From NCBI GenBank assembly GCA_032207245.1, contig CM063504.1:82483844-82547843 (forward strand): DNA of 64,000 nt, in the 5' to 3' direction. A program made the translations under genes and the position numbers. The stretch comes from Pardosa pseudoannulata (taxonomy: Eukaryota > Arthropoda > Arachnida > Araneae > Lycosidae). Position 1 is the first letter of the stretch. Each line of letters opens with the position of its first letter. The notes under the pieces were generated by a model. The model did no database searches and was not told the DNA's origin. It was given only the letters and a program-made list of their open reading frames with translations. This document shows, piece by piece, positions 1 to 11,859 of the stretch.

Positions 1-101
1 TTGTTATATTTAACTTTCATCTACAGAAGTTGCAATTGTAACATCTATGACTAAAAATAATTCCCAATATTTTTACTGGAAATTCTCTATTGATATAATA
101 T

Positions 102-360
102 TGTTACGAATTTGCGAAAATTGCTTGAGTTTTGCATCGGACTCTATGGATATCTCTCCAAATTGGCGAGATATCGGCTCGTTGGCGACGGATTTAGCAA
201 CCTATTTTTGTCGCCAAGTTCGTCGCCAAGTGTCGCCAAGTGTGGCGTCACGTGCCCACTTCCAGTTCCGGCTTCTGGAGTGTTCTGGCAGTTTCTGTGG
301 GCCTATATAAGGCAGACGGAGTCCCATGCAGAAGATCTGTGATCGATGTCAGCCCCACAG
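102..360 (+). mobile_element. LTR retrotransposon fragment (5' part of an LTR)
   Basis: The segment starts with TGTTACGAATTTGCG, the usual TGT beginning of an LTR. It runs through a GC-richer block with three GTCGCCAAG-like repeats (about 210-242) and reaches a TATA box, CTATATAAGG, at 303-312. Downstream I cannot find an AATAAA signal or a matching TAACA end, so the 3' part is missing or decayed. The style and sequence recall Ty3/gypsy-type LTRs that I associate from memory with orb-weaver spiders; this is unverified. No PBS or internal coding region follows. Confidence 0.5.
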
Positions 361-869
361 CAAGCGAATCAAGGGATTTTTTTTTTCTTGTGAGAATTAA
401 TATGGATGAGTAATTTAGTGAGTTAAGTGTGAACACTGATTATTTCAGGCTCGAAAACACACATACAGCAATTTGATTATTGCAGAAGCAGTACCACTTC
501 CCTGAGAGAACTGAACATCTCGACGGAAAAATGTGGCCAGTGAACAGAAAGTCAGCATTCATCCCTGCATCAGTTTGGAACGTGAGAAAAATTTTAATTC
601 GAAGAAAACTCCGTTATCTGGCATTTTATGGATGAAAAATTAGATTTTAGTAAAATATCATAAAATGTATAAAATTTCGAAATGACACCTATCTTTTTAA
701 ATTAAGTAAAAATGACAATTTTATTTATAAACACAGTTGCATTTAAAATGTGTTTTAACTTTTCTAATGAAAACTTATTAGGAGATAAAATAAAACAAAC
801 ATCTTCTAGAGTATGGAGCTAGTAAATGAATTCTACTGCAGACCAAAACACAAAGGTTTGATTTGATTC
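361..869. other. unassigned AT-rich stretch
   Basis: Between the LTR fragment and the first dispersed repeat copy there is a short T-run at 370-379 and otherwise mixed AT-rich sequence. I see no open frame, tandem structure or terminal repeats. Part of it could be decayed leader sequence of the LTR element. Confidence 0.4.
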
Positions 870-1110
870 CGTAGCTACTCGAGCAAACAGAATATACAAT
901 TCTTAAGATGATAATAATCTCGAAGGTTAAACCGAGAAAGAAAACACAGCCATTAGAGTAGAATTAATAAATTGGTTCCTCAAGCTGGTTTCCCTTCTTT
1001 TGTTATAATTTAATATGTTCGGAGTGGAAACCGAGTCTTCAGGGAAATACCATAAACAAAGGAACACCCCTTATACGATAAAAATACTGATGTCTAAGAT
1101 AATCATAAGA
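870..1110 (+). repeat. dispersed repeat family R1, copy 1
   Basis: This stretch matches 3195-3430 in the same orientation: a shared GTAGCTAC-type start, an AATAATCTC block, an ATGTTCGGAG(T/C)GGAAAC block and TCTTCAGGGAAATACC, followed by a CAAACAAAG block and an ATACGA tail. Weaker matches occur near 31130-31240 and 43880-44060. It is an interspersed repeat of unknown class, with no coding capacity seen. Confidence 0.5.
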
Positions 1111-1551
1111 GAAAAGTACACATAGTTAATAAATTTCAGTTAACCATACCATACCTAATTAAATTTGGATATTTTATATTTTAATAAAATTTGTATTCTA
1201 ATAACATAAAGTTGTAACAACTATAACTTAACAGCTTAGCCTAAAATAACGAGTCTAGCTCGTCATTAGTTTTCTAGAACAAACTGACAGTGATTTGTTG
1301 CACTAGCAAGAAATTATTAGCAGCTGAAACTTCTAGGTCATAATTTCTAACGTATATACGCCATAACAAGTGCATTACTTTGGTATATTTGCTATCATGC
1401 TTTTAGTAGAAGTTTGATTGTTACTTCTATAAATCTGTTCAGCATTTTCAAGTTGGATGGAAGTATTCTAAATATATTCAGTGTACTAATATTACATGGT
1501 AAAAAGAAAATAATGGGACTTTTTATATGAAAGTAATAGTGTAATAAAAGG
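1111..1551. other. unassigned AT-rich stretch
   Basis: This is AT-rich sequence with no recognisable feature. Its right end may belong to the decayed LINE whose 3' coding end follows, but I cannot read a continuous frame upstream of 1552. Confidence 0.4.
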
Positions 1552-1686
1552 GAAAGAGGTAGACTAAACACCAGATGGATTGATAGAGTTGAGAAAACGT
1601 TACATAAAATTAGAGTCAACCGTTGGAGAACTGTGGCAGCAGAGAGTTCTCAATGGAAGAAACTTTTAGAGACAACTTTGACTTGA
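1552..1686 (+). pseudogene. LINE reverse transcriptase ORF, C-terminal relic
   Basis: One frame gives 44 codons ending in TGA. It reads ERGRLNTRWIDRVEKTL, then a short linker, then NRWRTVAAESSQWKKLLET. The pattern GR(P/L)xTRWxDxVxxDL followed by RWRTxAxxRxxWxxLV is the extreme C-terminus of many RTE/CR1-type LINE ORF2 proteins (family knowledge). An A-run (1709-1717) follows about 20 bp after the stop. Nothing upstream is readable as RT, so this is a strongly 5'-truncated or decayed copy. The clade assignment is uncertain. Confidence 0.6.
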
Positions 1687-1914
1687 AGCAAGCTGTAAAC
1701 CTACAGAAGAAAAAAAATAGTGTCATAGCTTTGAACTCAGTTTGATTTGGTTTCGACCACTATAGTCATCTTTTTTCAAAACAATGATTAATTATAAGAC
1801 TGGAAACTATACGAGAGTTTATCAGTAGACAAATAACGAAGGAAAATCACAGTATTATTTTATAATAAGAATCCGGTGGAGAAAGAGTTAACTTAGATAG
1901 CAAAACACAGTGCT

Positions 1915-2410
1915 GATAGGAACAGTGGCGTACGCAGAATTTTTTTCAAGGGGGGAGGGTTTCATAATTTTCTGAAACTACTAAAAGAAATTCGAGTATG
2001 TAATAAAGCACTATTATTTCATTAATTTAGATAGCTAGGCAATTTTGAATTTTTATTGAGACAGCATTGTTCAGTTAAATTTTGATTTGATTTTTTAAGT
2101 TTAAAAAAATAATTTTTTATAATAAGAGGTAAAATACTTTATTTGTATTAAAAAGTAGGAATTAATCAAGCAAGAAAAACTACTCATAATGTAACATTTA
2201 CCTAGATAATAACCGTATAAATGTGAATATTCTATAGAAAACCAATGAATTTGGCCAAAAAATAAGAAAAAAGTAACATACCAACAAATGGGGAATTAAA
2301 CCAGTATACAAACACGCTAAAAATTTATTGATTTATACAGTACGCAAGGGGGCGTACGCAAAAGGGGTTAAAACCCCTATGCCTCCCTTGCGTACACCCC
2401 TGGATAGGAA
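1915..2410. mobile_element. hAT-type MITE with 8-bp target duplication
   Basis: The element occupies 1923-2402 (480 bp). It starts CAGTGGCGTACGCA and ends TGCGTACACCCCTG, giving imperfect terminal inverted repeats (CAGTGGCGTACGCA against CAGGGGTGTACGCA). A perfect 8-bp direct duplication, GATAGGAA, lies immediately outside at 1915-1922 and 2403-2410. An 8-bp duplication with CAGNGG termini is the hallmark of hAT elements. The interior is AT-rich and non-coding, so mobility would depend on a transposase supplied elsewhere. Strand cannot be assigned. Confidence 0.85.
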
Positions 2411-3194
2411 TAGTTTCAAGTTCTGTAAAACGTGTTAGATGACAAAGCAGCGACGAAAATGATAACGGAACTTTCAGCTATTACACGTCACTAAAAACTT
2501 TTAATACAAAAACCATTAGTAACTAGTATATCAATTCCTCCATCTTAATGCTAAGAAAATTAAAGTGCTTGCCTGTAAACAGATTGTAGGTCTAGAAGTT
2601 TAAAAAGTTATAATTCTCTTTAAAAAAACTTTAATATTCTAATGATATAATTTAATATATTTTATTTATAAATAAGCCTTAAATTCTATTCCAATTAAAT
2701 AAGTATTCACTTGTGTATTCTAAATAACTGATTATAAATGTATCCGAATATCCCCATAATATTAGTAATTTTACCTCTTTGAATTGGAAAATTGAATGTG
2801 TATAAAAACAGTGAAATATTTTACGTTGCTTACTTTGCCTCGAGAAGCGAGCCTGAATTGCAGTCATTAGGAGGAAAAAATCTTTTAATAAACTAAAAGT
2901 TTTATGTAATTAGTCAATATAGGGAGTCAAAATATTATTTTATGTAACCAATAAAATTATGTAGCTTAAATACTTTAAAATGATCTTCGCTGAAACAGAA
3001 ACACTTTCCGAAAAAATATAATAATTCTACTAAGTATTTTTAGCTGTATCTACAAAAGGACGCTATGCGTGGGTTAAGATGCTTTCAAAGCCTCCTTACC
3101 ACAGAATACCATAAGAAACTAGGAAATTTAATAACTTCCCAAATTATGAGCCCAGGAAAGTATTCTTTCAGCCCACCAAATCTCAGAAGCTACC
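2411..3194. other. unassigned AT-rich stretch
   Basis: No coding frame, inverted repeat or tandem repeat is visible. Open frames here are short and without family resemblance. Confidence 0.4.
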
Positions 3195-3430
3195 TTTGCT
3201 ACGTAGCTACACAATCGGCTAGTGTACACAATTCTCAATGCAATAATAATCTCCAAGAAGGATACGGCGAAAAACAAAAACACCCATTATCATGACATTG
3301 ATAAAATGGTTCTTCGCGCTCTTCTCCCTACTTCTGATAAAATTCAATGTGTTCGGAGCGGAAACTGAGTCTTCAGGGAAATACCGCAAACAAAGCATCA
3401 CCCGGAATACGAAATGAAATTCGTAAGCGA
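3195..3430 (+). repeat. dispersed repeat family R1, copy 2
   Basis: A direct copy of 870-1110, sharing the AATAATCTCC block, TGTTCGGAGCGGAAAC and TCTTCAGGGAAATACC. It continues into a CATCACCCGGAATACGAAATG segment that resembles the copy near 44000. The two copies lie 2.3 kb apart and are separated by unrelated sequence including the hAT MITE, so this is an interspersed pair and not a tandem array. Confidence 0.5.
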
Positions 3431-3810
3431 ACAGGAAAGAAACTAATAAAAAATTAAACGTAGTTTGGTTTCACTTTTATTGGAGTAAAATACTGATATC
3501 TAATGGAATCGAAAGAGAAGTGGTAAATAAATTTATTGAATTTCATTGAAATAATTTTAGGGTTTTTTTTTTATATTTGACAACTATAAGGTGCAATTAT
3601 CATGGCAATTGTACATATATGACTAAAAATGGAAGATATATTTTATCAGAATATTCAGCCCTTTTATGACATCATATTCCATTTTTGTAATCATAAATCA
3701 ACTTAAAAATCAGTTGTAAATTAGTTAAAAATCTTGAACTAAAGACTCTTAAGTTTTCAGCCAAACTGTTGAAAAACAAGTTGGCTGAAACAAGTTGACA
3801 TGTTCATTTC

Positions 3811-6800
3811 CCATAACTTGGTAAAAGGAACTGATTCAGGCACAGTAAAATATTTTTTGTTGCCTTAAGAGATGGGACTAGTTTGCAATAATTACGAGGA
3901 AAGATTCTCCCTTCTTAATGGGAAATTATATTTAACTAGGCAATATAAATTGTATCACAAATTATCTAATTATTACTGTAAAAAAACAGCTTACTATGTT
4001 TTATATTTTTGAAACCAAAATACTTATTTACATGAGTATTATTATTCACTCTTTTGAAGTGCTTATTACAGTATTACTATAATAAAGATGGAAATGCAAT
4101 GTGCTTACTTCAGTAGAGTTTATTACAGAGTTACTGTAATAAATACTATTGAAGAACAGACCTCTTTATGATACAATTACAAATAATCAAGTAATTTTTG
4201 TACATTGTAATTGAGATGCAGTGTATTTGTGTATAATTGTAAATTTTACATAGAAACTTCATCTCTTCTCTTAAATATTTTGAACAAAAAAAATGACAAA
4301 ACCCATAAATTGGTAAAAGGAACTGGTGCCAGTGCAGTAAAATATTTCTTGTTGCCTTAAGAGATGGGACTAATTTGCAATAATCAAGACGGAAGATTTC
4401 CCTTCTATATGGTAAATTATATTTAACCAGGCAATACAAATTGTATCCCAAATTATCAAATTATTACTGTAAAAAACAGCTTACTGTATTTTATATTTTT
4501 GAAGACAAAATACTTAATTACATAAGTATTATTATTCACTCTTTTGAAGTGCTTATTACAGTATTACTGCAATAAAGATGGAAAATGCAATGTGTTTACT
4601 TCAAAAGTGTTTATTGCAGATTTACTGCAATAAATACTATTGAAGTACAGAGCTATTTGCGATACCATTACAAATAATCAAGTTATTTTTGTACATTGCA
4701 GTTGAGAAGCAGTGTACCTGTGTATAATTGTAATTTTTACATAGAAACTTAATTTCTTCTCTTAAATATTTGGATCAAAGAAAATGACAAAACCCATAAC
4801 TTGGTAAAAGGAACTGATGCCAGCACAGTAAAATATTTCTTTTTGCCTTAAAAGATGCGACTAGTTTGCAATAATTACTAGGGAAGATTTTTTTCTTCTA
4901 AATGGGAAATTATATTTAACCAGGCAATATAAATTGTATCACAAATTATCTAATTATTACTGTAAAAAACAGCTTACTGTGTTTTATATTTTTGAAGACA
5001 AAATACTTATTTACATAAGTATTAATACTCACTCTTTTGAAGTGCTTATTACAGTATTACTGTAATAAAGATGGAAATGCAATGTGTTTACTTCAGTAGA
5101 GTTTATTACAGAGTTACTGTAAAAAATATTATTGAAGAACAGACGTCTTTATGATACAATTACAAATAATCAAGTGATTTTTATACATTGTAGTTCAGAC
5201 GCAGTGTATCTGCGTATAATTGTAAATTTTACGTAGAAACTTAAGCTCTTCTCTTAAATATTTTGATCAAAAAATGACAAAACCCATAACTTGGTAAAAG
5301 GAACTGGTGCCATTACAGTAAATCATTTCTTTTTGCCTTAAGATATGCGACTAGATTGCAATAATTACGAGGGAATATTTTTTATATCTAAATGGAAAAT
5401 TATATTTAACTATGCAATATAAATTGTATCCCAAATTATCTAATTATTACTGTAAAAAACAGCTTAATGTGTTTTATATTTTTGAAGACAAAATACTTAT
5501 TTACATGAGTATTATTATTCACTCTTTTGAAGTGCTTATTACAGTGTTACTGTAATAAAGATGGAAAATGCAATGTGTTTACTTCAGTAGAGTTTATTAC
5601 ATAGTCACTGTAATAAATACTATTGAAGAACAGACCTCTTTATGATACAATTACAAATAATCAAGTGATTTTTGTACATTGTAGTTGAGATGCAGTGTAC
5701 CTGTGTATAATTGTAAATTTTACATAGAAACTTAATCTCTTCTATTAAATACTTTGATAAAAAATGACAAAACCCATAACTTGGTAAAAGGAACTGATGC
5801 CAGCACAGTAAAATTTTATGTTTCCTTAGAAAATTCGACTAGTTTGCAATAATTACGAGGGAAGATTTCCCTTCTAAATGGGAAATTATATTTAACTAGG
5901 CAATATAAATTGTATCACACATTATCTAATTATTACTGTAAATAACAGCTTACTATGTTTTATATTTTTGAAACCAAAATACTTATTTACATAAGTATTA
6001 TTTTAAACTCTTTTGAAGTTCTTATTACAGTGTTACTGTAATAAAAATGGGAAATGCAATGTGTTTACATCAATAGTGTTTATTACACAGTTACTGTAAT
6101 AAACACTATTGAAGTACAGAGCTATTTATGATACCATTACAAATAATCAAGTGATTTTTGTACATTGTTGTTGAGAAGCAATATGTGTATAATTGTAAAT
6201 TTTACATAGAAAATTAAGCTCTTCTCTTAAATATTTTGATAAAAAAATGGCAAAACCCAACATTTGGTAAAAGGAACTAGTGCCAGCACAGTAAAATATT
6301 TCTTGTTTCCTTAAGAGATGGGACTAGTTTGCAATAATTAAGAGGGAAGATTTCCCTTCTATATGGGAAATTATATTTAACCGAGCAATACAAATTGTAT
6401 CCCAAATTATCAAATTATTACTGTAAAAAAACAGCTTACTGTGTTTTATATTTTTGAACACAAAATACTTATTTACATAAGTATTATTACTCACTCTTTT
6501 GAAGGGCTTATTACAGTATTACTGTAATAAAGATGGAAATGCAATGTGTTTAATTCAGTAGAGTTTATTACAGAGTTACTGTAATAAATACTATTGAAGA
6601 ACAGACCTCTTTATGGTACAATTACAAATAATCAAGAGATTTTTGTACATTGCAGTTGAGAAGCAGTGTATCTGTGTATAACTGCAAATTTTACATAGAA
6701 ACTTAATCTCTTCTCTTAAATATTTTGATAAAAAAAAATGACAAATCTCATAACTTGGTAAAAGGAACTGATTCCAGTACAGTAAAATATTTCTTGTTGC

Positions 6801-7240
6801 CTTAAAAGATGCGACTAGTTTGCAATAATACCGAGGAAACATATCCCTTCTAAATGGGAAATTATATTTAACTAGGCAATATAAATTGTACCACAAATTA
6901 TCTAATTATTACTGTAAAAAAGTTTACTATGTTTTATATTTTTAAACCAAAATAGTTATTTACATAAGTATTATTATACACTCTTTTGAAGTGCTTATTA
7001 CAGTATTACTGTAATAAACATGAGAAATACAATGTGTTTACTTCAGTAGTGTTTATTACAGAGTTACTCTATTAAACACTATTGAAGTACAGAGCTATGT
7101 ATGATACTATTACAAATAATCAAGTGATTTTTGTACATTGTAGTCGAGAAGCGATGTATATGTGTATAATTGTAAATTTTACAAAAAAAGTTCATCTCTT
7201 GTCTTTAAAATTTTGGTCAAAAAAATGACAAAATCTCACT
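3811..7240 (+). repeat. ~490-bp satellite, about 7 tandem monomers
   Basis: The landmark CCATAACTTGGTAAAAGG or a close variant recurs at 3811, 4303, 4794, 5284, 5774, 6257 and 6748, giving spacings of 492, 491, 490, 490, 483 and 491 bp. Each monomer has one short palindrome (for example 5046-5068, arms TTATTACAGTA/TACTGTAATAA with one central base). About 75 bp later there is a longer dyad (for example 6070-6112, 18-bp perfect arms around a 7-base loop). The monomers differ by substitutions and small indels. Reading frames of ~100 codons in two monomers are chance openings. Confidence 0.9.
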
Positions 7241-8362
7241 TTTTTGCTTTAAAATGATCTAGATAGACAAAAAAATCTACTTGTGTTTTTTATTTTTCTT
7301 AGTAACAAAAAAATTTTATTGTTGACTTGATGAATGAATATTTAAAATTTACAATGTATTCTTAAAAGTATCTTCTATGCGAACATACCACTAAAGCCGA
7401 AAATATTCAGAAATTTAAAAAAGTATTAAAATGCTGATAAAATAAGGTGTTTTACACTAATCCTTTCAATAAAAAAACAAAGGTTTCATACAAGATATCA
7501 ATTCTTTTATCATTTCCAGCAAAAACTCGAAAGATAATTAAATGGAAAATAATGACAATATGGATTTGAGCATTGTAAAACAGATTTTGTTTTTTGCTTG
7601 AAGGAAATAAGAGATATATTTTCTTTATGCAACCTGTGAATTAGATGTAAAAAATATTTTATCTTAAAATAAACACAGACGTGCAGTGATTATAAAATAT
7701 TCATTCTGTTTCAACGAAAACAGTTTTTTTAGTTCTTAATTAATTTTTTCAACCAAGATACATGTGTGTTCAGTAAACATTGGGGAAATATCAATAAATG
7801 TATTTCCATCTAAAGAGAATTTTAAATGTGAGAGAGGTAGATTTATAGAGGTCGAATGCCTCATATAAATTTCGTGCAGAGATTACACATTTTTTATTCT
7901 GTGACTTAAATAATCATGATTCTTTAATGAGACATCTTTCGTTATGAATGCTCTTTCATTGAATTATTTATGAATAATTTTATTTAATTAATCGTTACGC
8001 AGACAACAAGCAATCTAACCTGACTACTAATAATTAAGATAGTTGATTTTTTTCTCCAAAATCAAATTCAATTAGAGTTACTACACATACCAATCAGAAT
8101 AAAGAAGTGGTATTCATTATTTACCTAAGACGTCAGAAAAAATAAATTTCTCAGTCTAAGAATCTTTTCTCTGTGTGCTTCTTATGCGAATATTAAGATC
8201 AAATTTAACATTTGGTTCACTCCGTTCAAAAGTTAAAATAAAATCCTACGGATAATAAGCATTCTCATACAAACTGACATGAACGCTTCGTGACTTCTTT
8301 GTAAGCCAATTAAATTATGCACATTGTTGTTAACACATCATACAAATTGCAAAATTTGTACG
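7241..8362. other. unassigned AT-rich stretch
   Basis: No open frame of note, no terminal repeats and no tandem structure. It separates the 490-bp satellite from the solo LTR. Confidence 0.4.
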
Positions 8363-8536
8363 ATGTTGTGAAGACCCCTCCCCCCTTGTCCAGAACTAAC
8401 AACCGGAATCAGCTGATTTGAAGCCTCCAGAGAATACAACTAAAAAAACTAGCTGTAATCTTAGCTGGAGTTCCCAGGTAACTGGAACCGTAACTGACCC
8501 CGAGGTATAAAAAGCCTAGAATTTATCGACTCGTTA

Positions 8537-8659
8537 TAATGTTATTGCCAACAAAGTACTCAATAGATTGAAGCACTACCATTGACAGCAAAACCAGTAC
8601 TAGAGGGCTTGGCCCAGGGAGTACTGTTGCCAATTCATCCTATGTGGCCTATCCTATGT
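8537..8659 (+). mobile_element. LINE 3'-tail fragment inserted in the LTR
   Basis: This 123-bp segment is flanked by a perfect 9-bp duplication, GACTCGTTA, at 8528-8536 and 8660-8668. It matches the 3' terminal ~110 bp of the jockey-like LINE at 56057-58890 (minus), including CAGTACTAGAGGGCTTGG and GGGAGTACTGTTGCCAAT. It ends in a short imperfect direct repeat (CATCCTATGTGGCCTATCCTATGT), just as the LINE tail ends in two TCCAGAGAGG units. This is what an extremely 5'-truncated target-primed insertion would look like. Confidence 0.55.
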
Positions 8660-8668
8660 GACTCGTTA

Positions 8669-8722
8669 GTACCCCAGTACTAGAGGGCTTGGACCAGGGA
8701 GTACTGTTGTGAGATCCTGTGA
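8669..8722 (+). mobile_element. second, shorter LINE-tail fragment
   Basis: Immediately after the first insertion the motif CAGTACTAGAGGGCTTGG and its partner GGGAGTACTGTTG recur (about 8673-8709), followed by GACTCG at 8723-8728, which repeats the start of the flanking GACTCGTTA. The simplest reading is a second tail insertion into the same target. An alternative is that the LTR natively contains the motif and the LINE acquired it. Confidence 0.4.
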
Positions 8723-9138
8723 GACTCGGGGCTTTTCGACATTTTTCTTACGTAGGTGCTTTGACCTCGTGGAGGCTTTCGCGTCTTTTGGACGGAACTA
8801 GCTTTCTAGTAATTAAGTTCGGAAGATTCGTAAAGTCCGCTCATATAGGGAGCGGCAGAGTCTCAGATACCAAACGGGGGATAATTTGGGGTTGCATTGC
8901 ACCCTGGAAAAGCGTCCCCACTTGTGTGAGATTATTTAATCTCTTTTCTCTCGACTCGTGATCGTCGAGGTGATGTTATGCAGGCTGCAATCCTTTGCAT
9001 TTCGACTTGTTTTGGGAGATTAGAATCCGCTTGTATATAGCCGTATTTACTCAATAAAAGTGATTTGCAATTTTATCGTGACTGTGATCCTTCTTCACGC
9101 TACCTCTTCACTCGAGAACACTGAAGTCGTCACAATGT

Positions 9139-9617
9139 TAACATTATCTTTTGTACATCCCCTTTCATGGTTCAAATTTATTTTTTTCTAATGTTAAAGG
9201 TGTTATTCGAGTACAACTCAAGTACTGCCATCTGGTGGTGACTCGCAAAGTTTAAATCCATTGCATTAAAATTTTTCTGTTATACGTTTATTGAGTCAAA
9301 AATTAAACTTTTTGGCATTAAAAGTCTTTCTTTTCTCCATAACAGGGAGTAATAAAGAGTAAAAGTTTAAAAATACTCTTCGCAAATGATAGATTTTTCT
9401 TTTTAAGGCCGTTAAAAGCAATGTTCTAGTTGAGGAAAATGCATGTTACAACTACAAATGAATAAGTCGATGCCTTTAGACTTAATTTCCGGTAAGTTGT
9501 GATCATTCTGCTATGTAACCCTAATCGTTTTTGAGTAATGCCCGGATTGTTAATATACGCTACATAGACATTTTTCTTTGTATAGAGTACACATTGCAAT
9601 CAAATGAAAGTTGCTCA
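9139..9617. other. unassigned AT-rich stretch
   Basis: Spacer between the solo LTR and the long-TIR element. No feature seen. Confidence 0.4.
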
Positions 9618-10293
9618 AGGGTAATTCCATACCAAATCAACACAAGGTTTCTACCTGACCCCCTCCAATTTTGATTAAATTTGGTATAGTAAGTGACTTC
9701 ATGGTAATAAAGAAAATCCCCAAATTTTATGTTCAAATAAAAATTGGTTTGGGAGTTATAAGGCTTTAAAGTTGCCAGATTTGTCTAAAAAGTACACTAT
9801 CGGCATACCTTTAAATTATACCTGCTCCTCACCTAATTAAGCTAGAGATATGTGCAAGGTGTTATTTTAAAGCTTTTTTAATGGGCTTTCATATGATATA
9901 CAACATATGATGACTTGAAAATTTTTTAAAAATTTAAATTTAAATTAAAATTTAAAATTTAAATTTCTCAAAAAGCCAAGTTTTTAAAATTTCGAAAAAA
10001 ATCTCAAAAATTGCTTATATTATTGTTAATTAATCCTCAAAGTTTCATGTTGGGATCATAATGGGATCACAAGCTACAAAAGTTTTTTTTTTTTGTTTGA
10101 TAAATTTACTATTGCAATAACGAAAATGAGAACATGTATTCATTACTTTTAATCTAACTCAGCTGTATAGGATGGCATTAATGTTTAAACACTACCTTAT
10201 CGACATATACTCTAGTAAATAGTACATTTAACATTTGTGAAGATTTTAGAATGAAGAAAAATTATTAAAGTGCATTACTTTTGATGGATGGTG

Positions 10294-11570
10294 CTACTTA
10301 TTTAGTTGAAACTGGTAGAAAGCTTTATGTGTTTTGAGAATTTCTACTTCAGAAAGAATATACATTGGTCCTGTTGGAGTTAAAGGATCCACATTACACA
10401 TAACATCGGAAATTGGAATCCATAGTACATCTGGCTTATATAGATATAAAAAAAGATGATGATGGTCCAGATGAGTGAAGGAATGTCACTTTTACCTCTT
10501 CAGAGTTTTTCTCTTCTTTCTCTTAACATAAATGTAAGCCACCAGTTGCAATTATAAACAGCAGTAATATAGCCATTTTTATCAGCAAATAGAAGCTTTT
10601 ATTGTGATGCTATAGCAGTTTGCATCAATAAATCTTGTGAAAAGGAAAATGTCTTCTCAAAGACTTTTGTTTTTGATTCTGTGGGTATAAAAGCATATTT
10701 CTGAGTCCCAGGAATTTCAAAAGCATTTTTAAATTGGTCATCTAGAAATATAGCTGTAGAAACATGTTCTTCTTGGGTTGAAAAACAAAATGTATTCTTG
10801 TGATGTTTTCCTGTGCCCAGTTAAAAAGTTGTTGTGGTGTAAGTATTTGATTTTTATATGGTCGTTGTAGGCTTGCTCAAGCCGCTAACTCTTGAGTGTA
10901 CCTCCTACCCCATCACAAGGTCCTTTACCATAAGCTGTTGTCCAAAAATGCCATTCTGTCTCAATGCCAAAATCTTCCTTATGTAAGCATAAATTGGCAA
11001 AGTGTTTCTTATTTATATATTGTGCAGATGACCCATCTGAGAAATAAAATATTTTCCTTGCACTTTTTTTTTAAATTCTGACTTAAAAAAAGTAATAAGC
11101 TTCTTTTGAAAACAGTAAACTGCTACTGTATTGGGCTCCAAACAGTCTTAAATTACAATGTATGTAAAGTGGTAAATTCCAAACTTCCGTTTGTAATATA
11201 CAACAAATGGGTGAGTTGTAGATTGAACATTAGTCCAGTGGCAGCTCTGGGTCTCATCCTGTATAACAAATGAGTAATTTTCAGCAAAATCAAGAACTAC
11301 AAACTCTGAATCTTTTAAATTTCCTTTTATATTGTTTATAAATGAATTTTGTTGTTTCACCACAAAGTAATGATAAACTAATACAGACATTTTCTCACAA
11401 AATAAGTCAATAAATTCTGATGCTGACTTTTGTATTGTTTCTAAAGAGCTCCTATCAACAGAAATCCACTGATTGAAAATGATCTTTTCCACCATATTTT
11501 CATCGAATGTTTCACCAAGTATGGTTTTTAATTATGTAGTCCCAGAACATGATGTACACTATCCCATGTG
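10294..11570 (-). pseudogene. transposase-like gene of the long-TIR element, frameshifted
   Basis: Reading the minus strand downstream from ~11570 gives ETFDENMVEKIIFNQW, then DRSSLETIQKSASEF and VVLDFAENYSFVIQDE. The last falls in the one intact stretch, 11148-11495 (115 codons). After frame changes it continues with FYFSDGSSAQYINKKHFANL, EWHFWTTAYGKGPCDGVGG, FLDDQFKNAFEIPGTQKY and KPDVLWIPISDVMCNVDP, ending at a TAG at 10294-10296 inside the left arm. The DFAENY and GKGPCDGVGG blocks are highly conserved in a family I remember from arthropod and cnidarian gene predictions. The acidic residues in DFAENY and FSDG could be catalytic, but that is inference. Several frameshifts and in-frame stops make it non-functional. 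The N-terminus is not identifiable. Confidence 0.6.
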
Positions 11571-11715
11571 GCAGCTGACTGATGCTGGATTACAAATCAT
11601 CATAGCAAGGCAGTGCTTGTATGTGTAAATTTTTCCATGTGTTAATGGAAGCTAATTTGGTATTTTATAGCTTGTGATCCCATTATAATCCCAATGTACT
11701 ATGTCACAATGTATG

Positions 11716-11859
11716 AAGCCAGATGTACTATGAATTCCAATTTCAGATGTTATGTGTAAGGTGAATCCTTTAACTCTAACAGGACCAATGTATATTCTTT
11801 CTGAAGTAGAAATTCTCAAAACACATAAAGCTTTCTATCAGTTTCAACTAAATAAGTAG
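11716..11859 (+). pseudogene. inverted second copy of the transposase C-terminus
   Basis: The right arm read on the plus strand encodes KPDVL, one stop, IPISDVMCKVNPLTLTGPMY, then ILSEVEILKTHKAFYQFQ and ends in TAG at 11857-11859. The left arm encodes almost the same peptide on the minus strand (10294-10436). The terminal inverted repeat therefore includes the end of the coding sequence, not just non-coding terminus. Confidence 0.6.

Larger units (their letters stand above)
8363..9138 (+). mobile_element. solo LTR carrying nested LINE-tail insertions
   Basis: The LTR spans 8367-9134. It begins TGTGAAGACC and ends GTCGTCACA (inverted TGTGA/TCACA ends). It is flanked by a 4-bp duplication, ATGT, at 8363-8366 and 9135-9138. 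It has a TATA box (TATAAAAAG, 8506-8514) and a polyadenylation signal (AATAAA, 9053-9058) in the order expected of U3-R-U5. There is no internal retroelement sequence on either side, so this is a solo LTR from LTR-LTR recombination. About 185 bp of its length (8537-8722) appears to be secondary insertion, so the native LTR would be roughly 580 bp. Gypsy-like by duplication size; the clade is not proven. Confidence 0.75.

Noticed and set aside
4146..6896. Two 101-codon minus-strand frames (4146-4451 and 6591-6896) with similar proteins
   Set aside because: Both lie in the 490-bp satellite at equivalent positions. Other monomers have stops or indels there, so similarity reflects repeat homology and not coding.
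3811..7240. CRISPR-like or other regularly spaced array
   Set aside because: Whole monomers repeat without unique spacers, and the genome is clearly eukaryotic. It is an ordinary tandem satellite, as are the other arrays.
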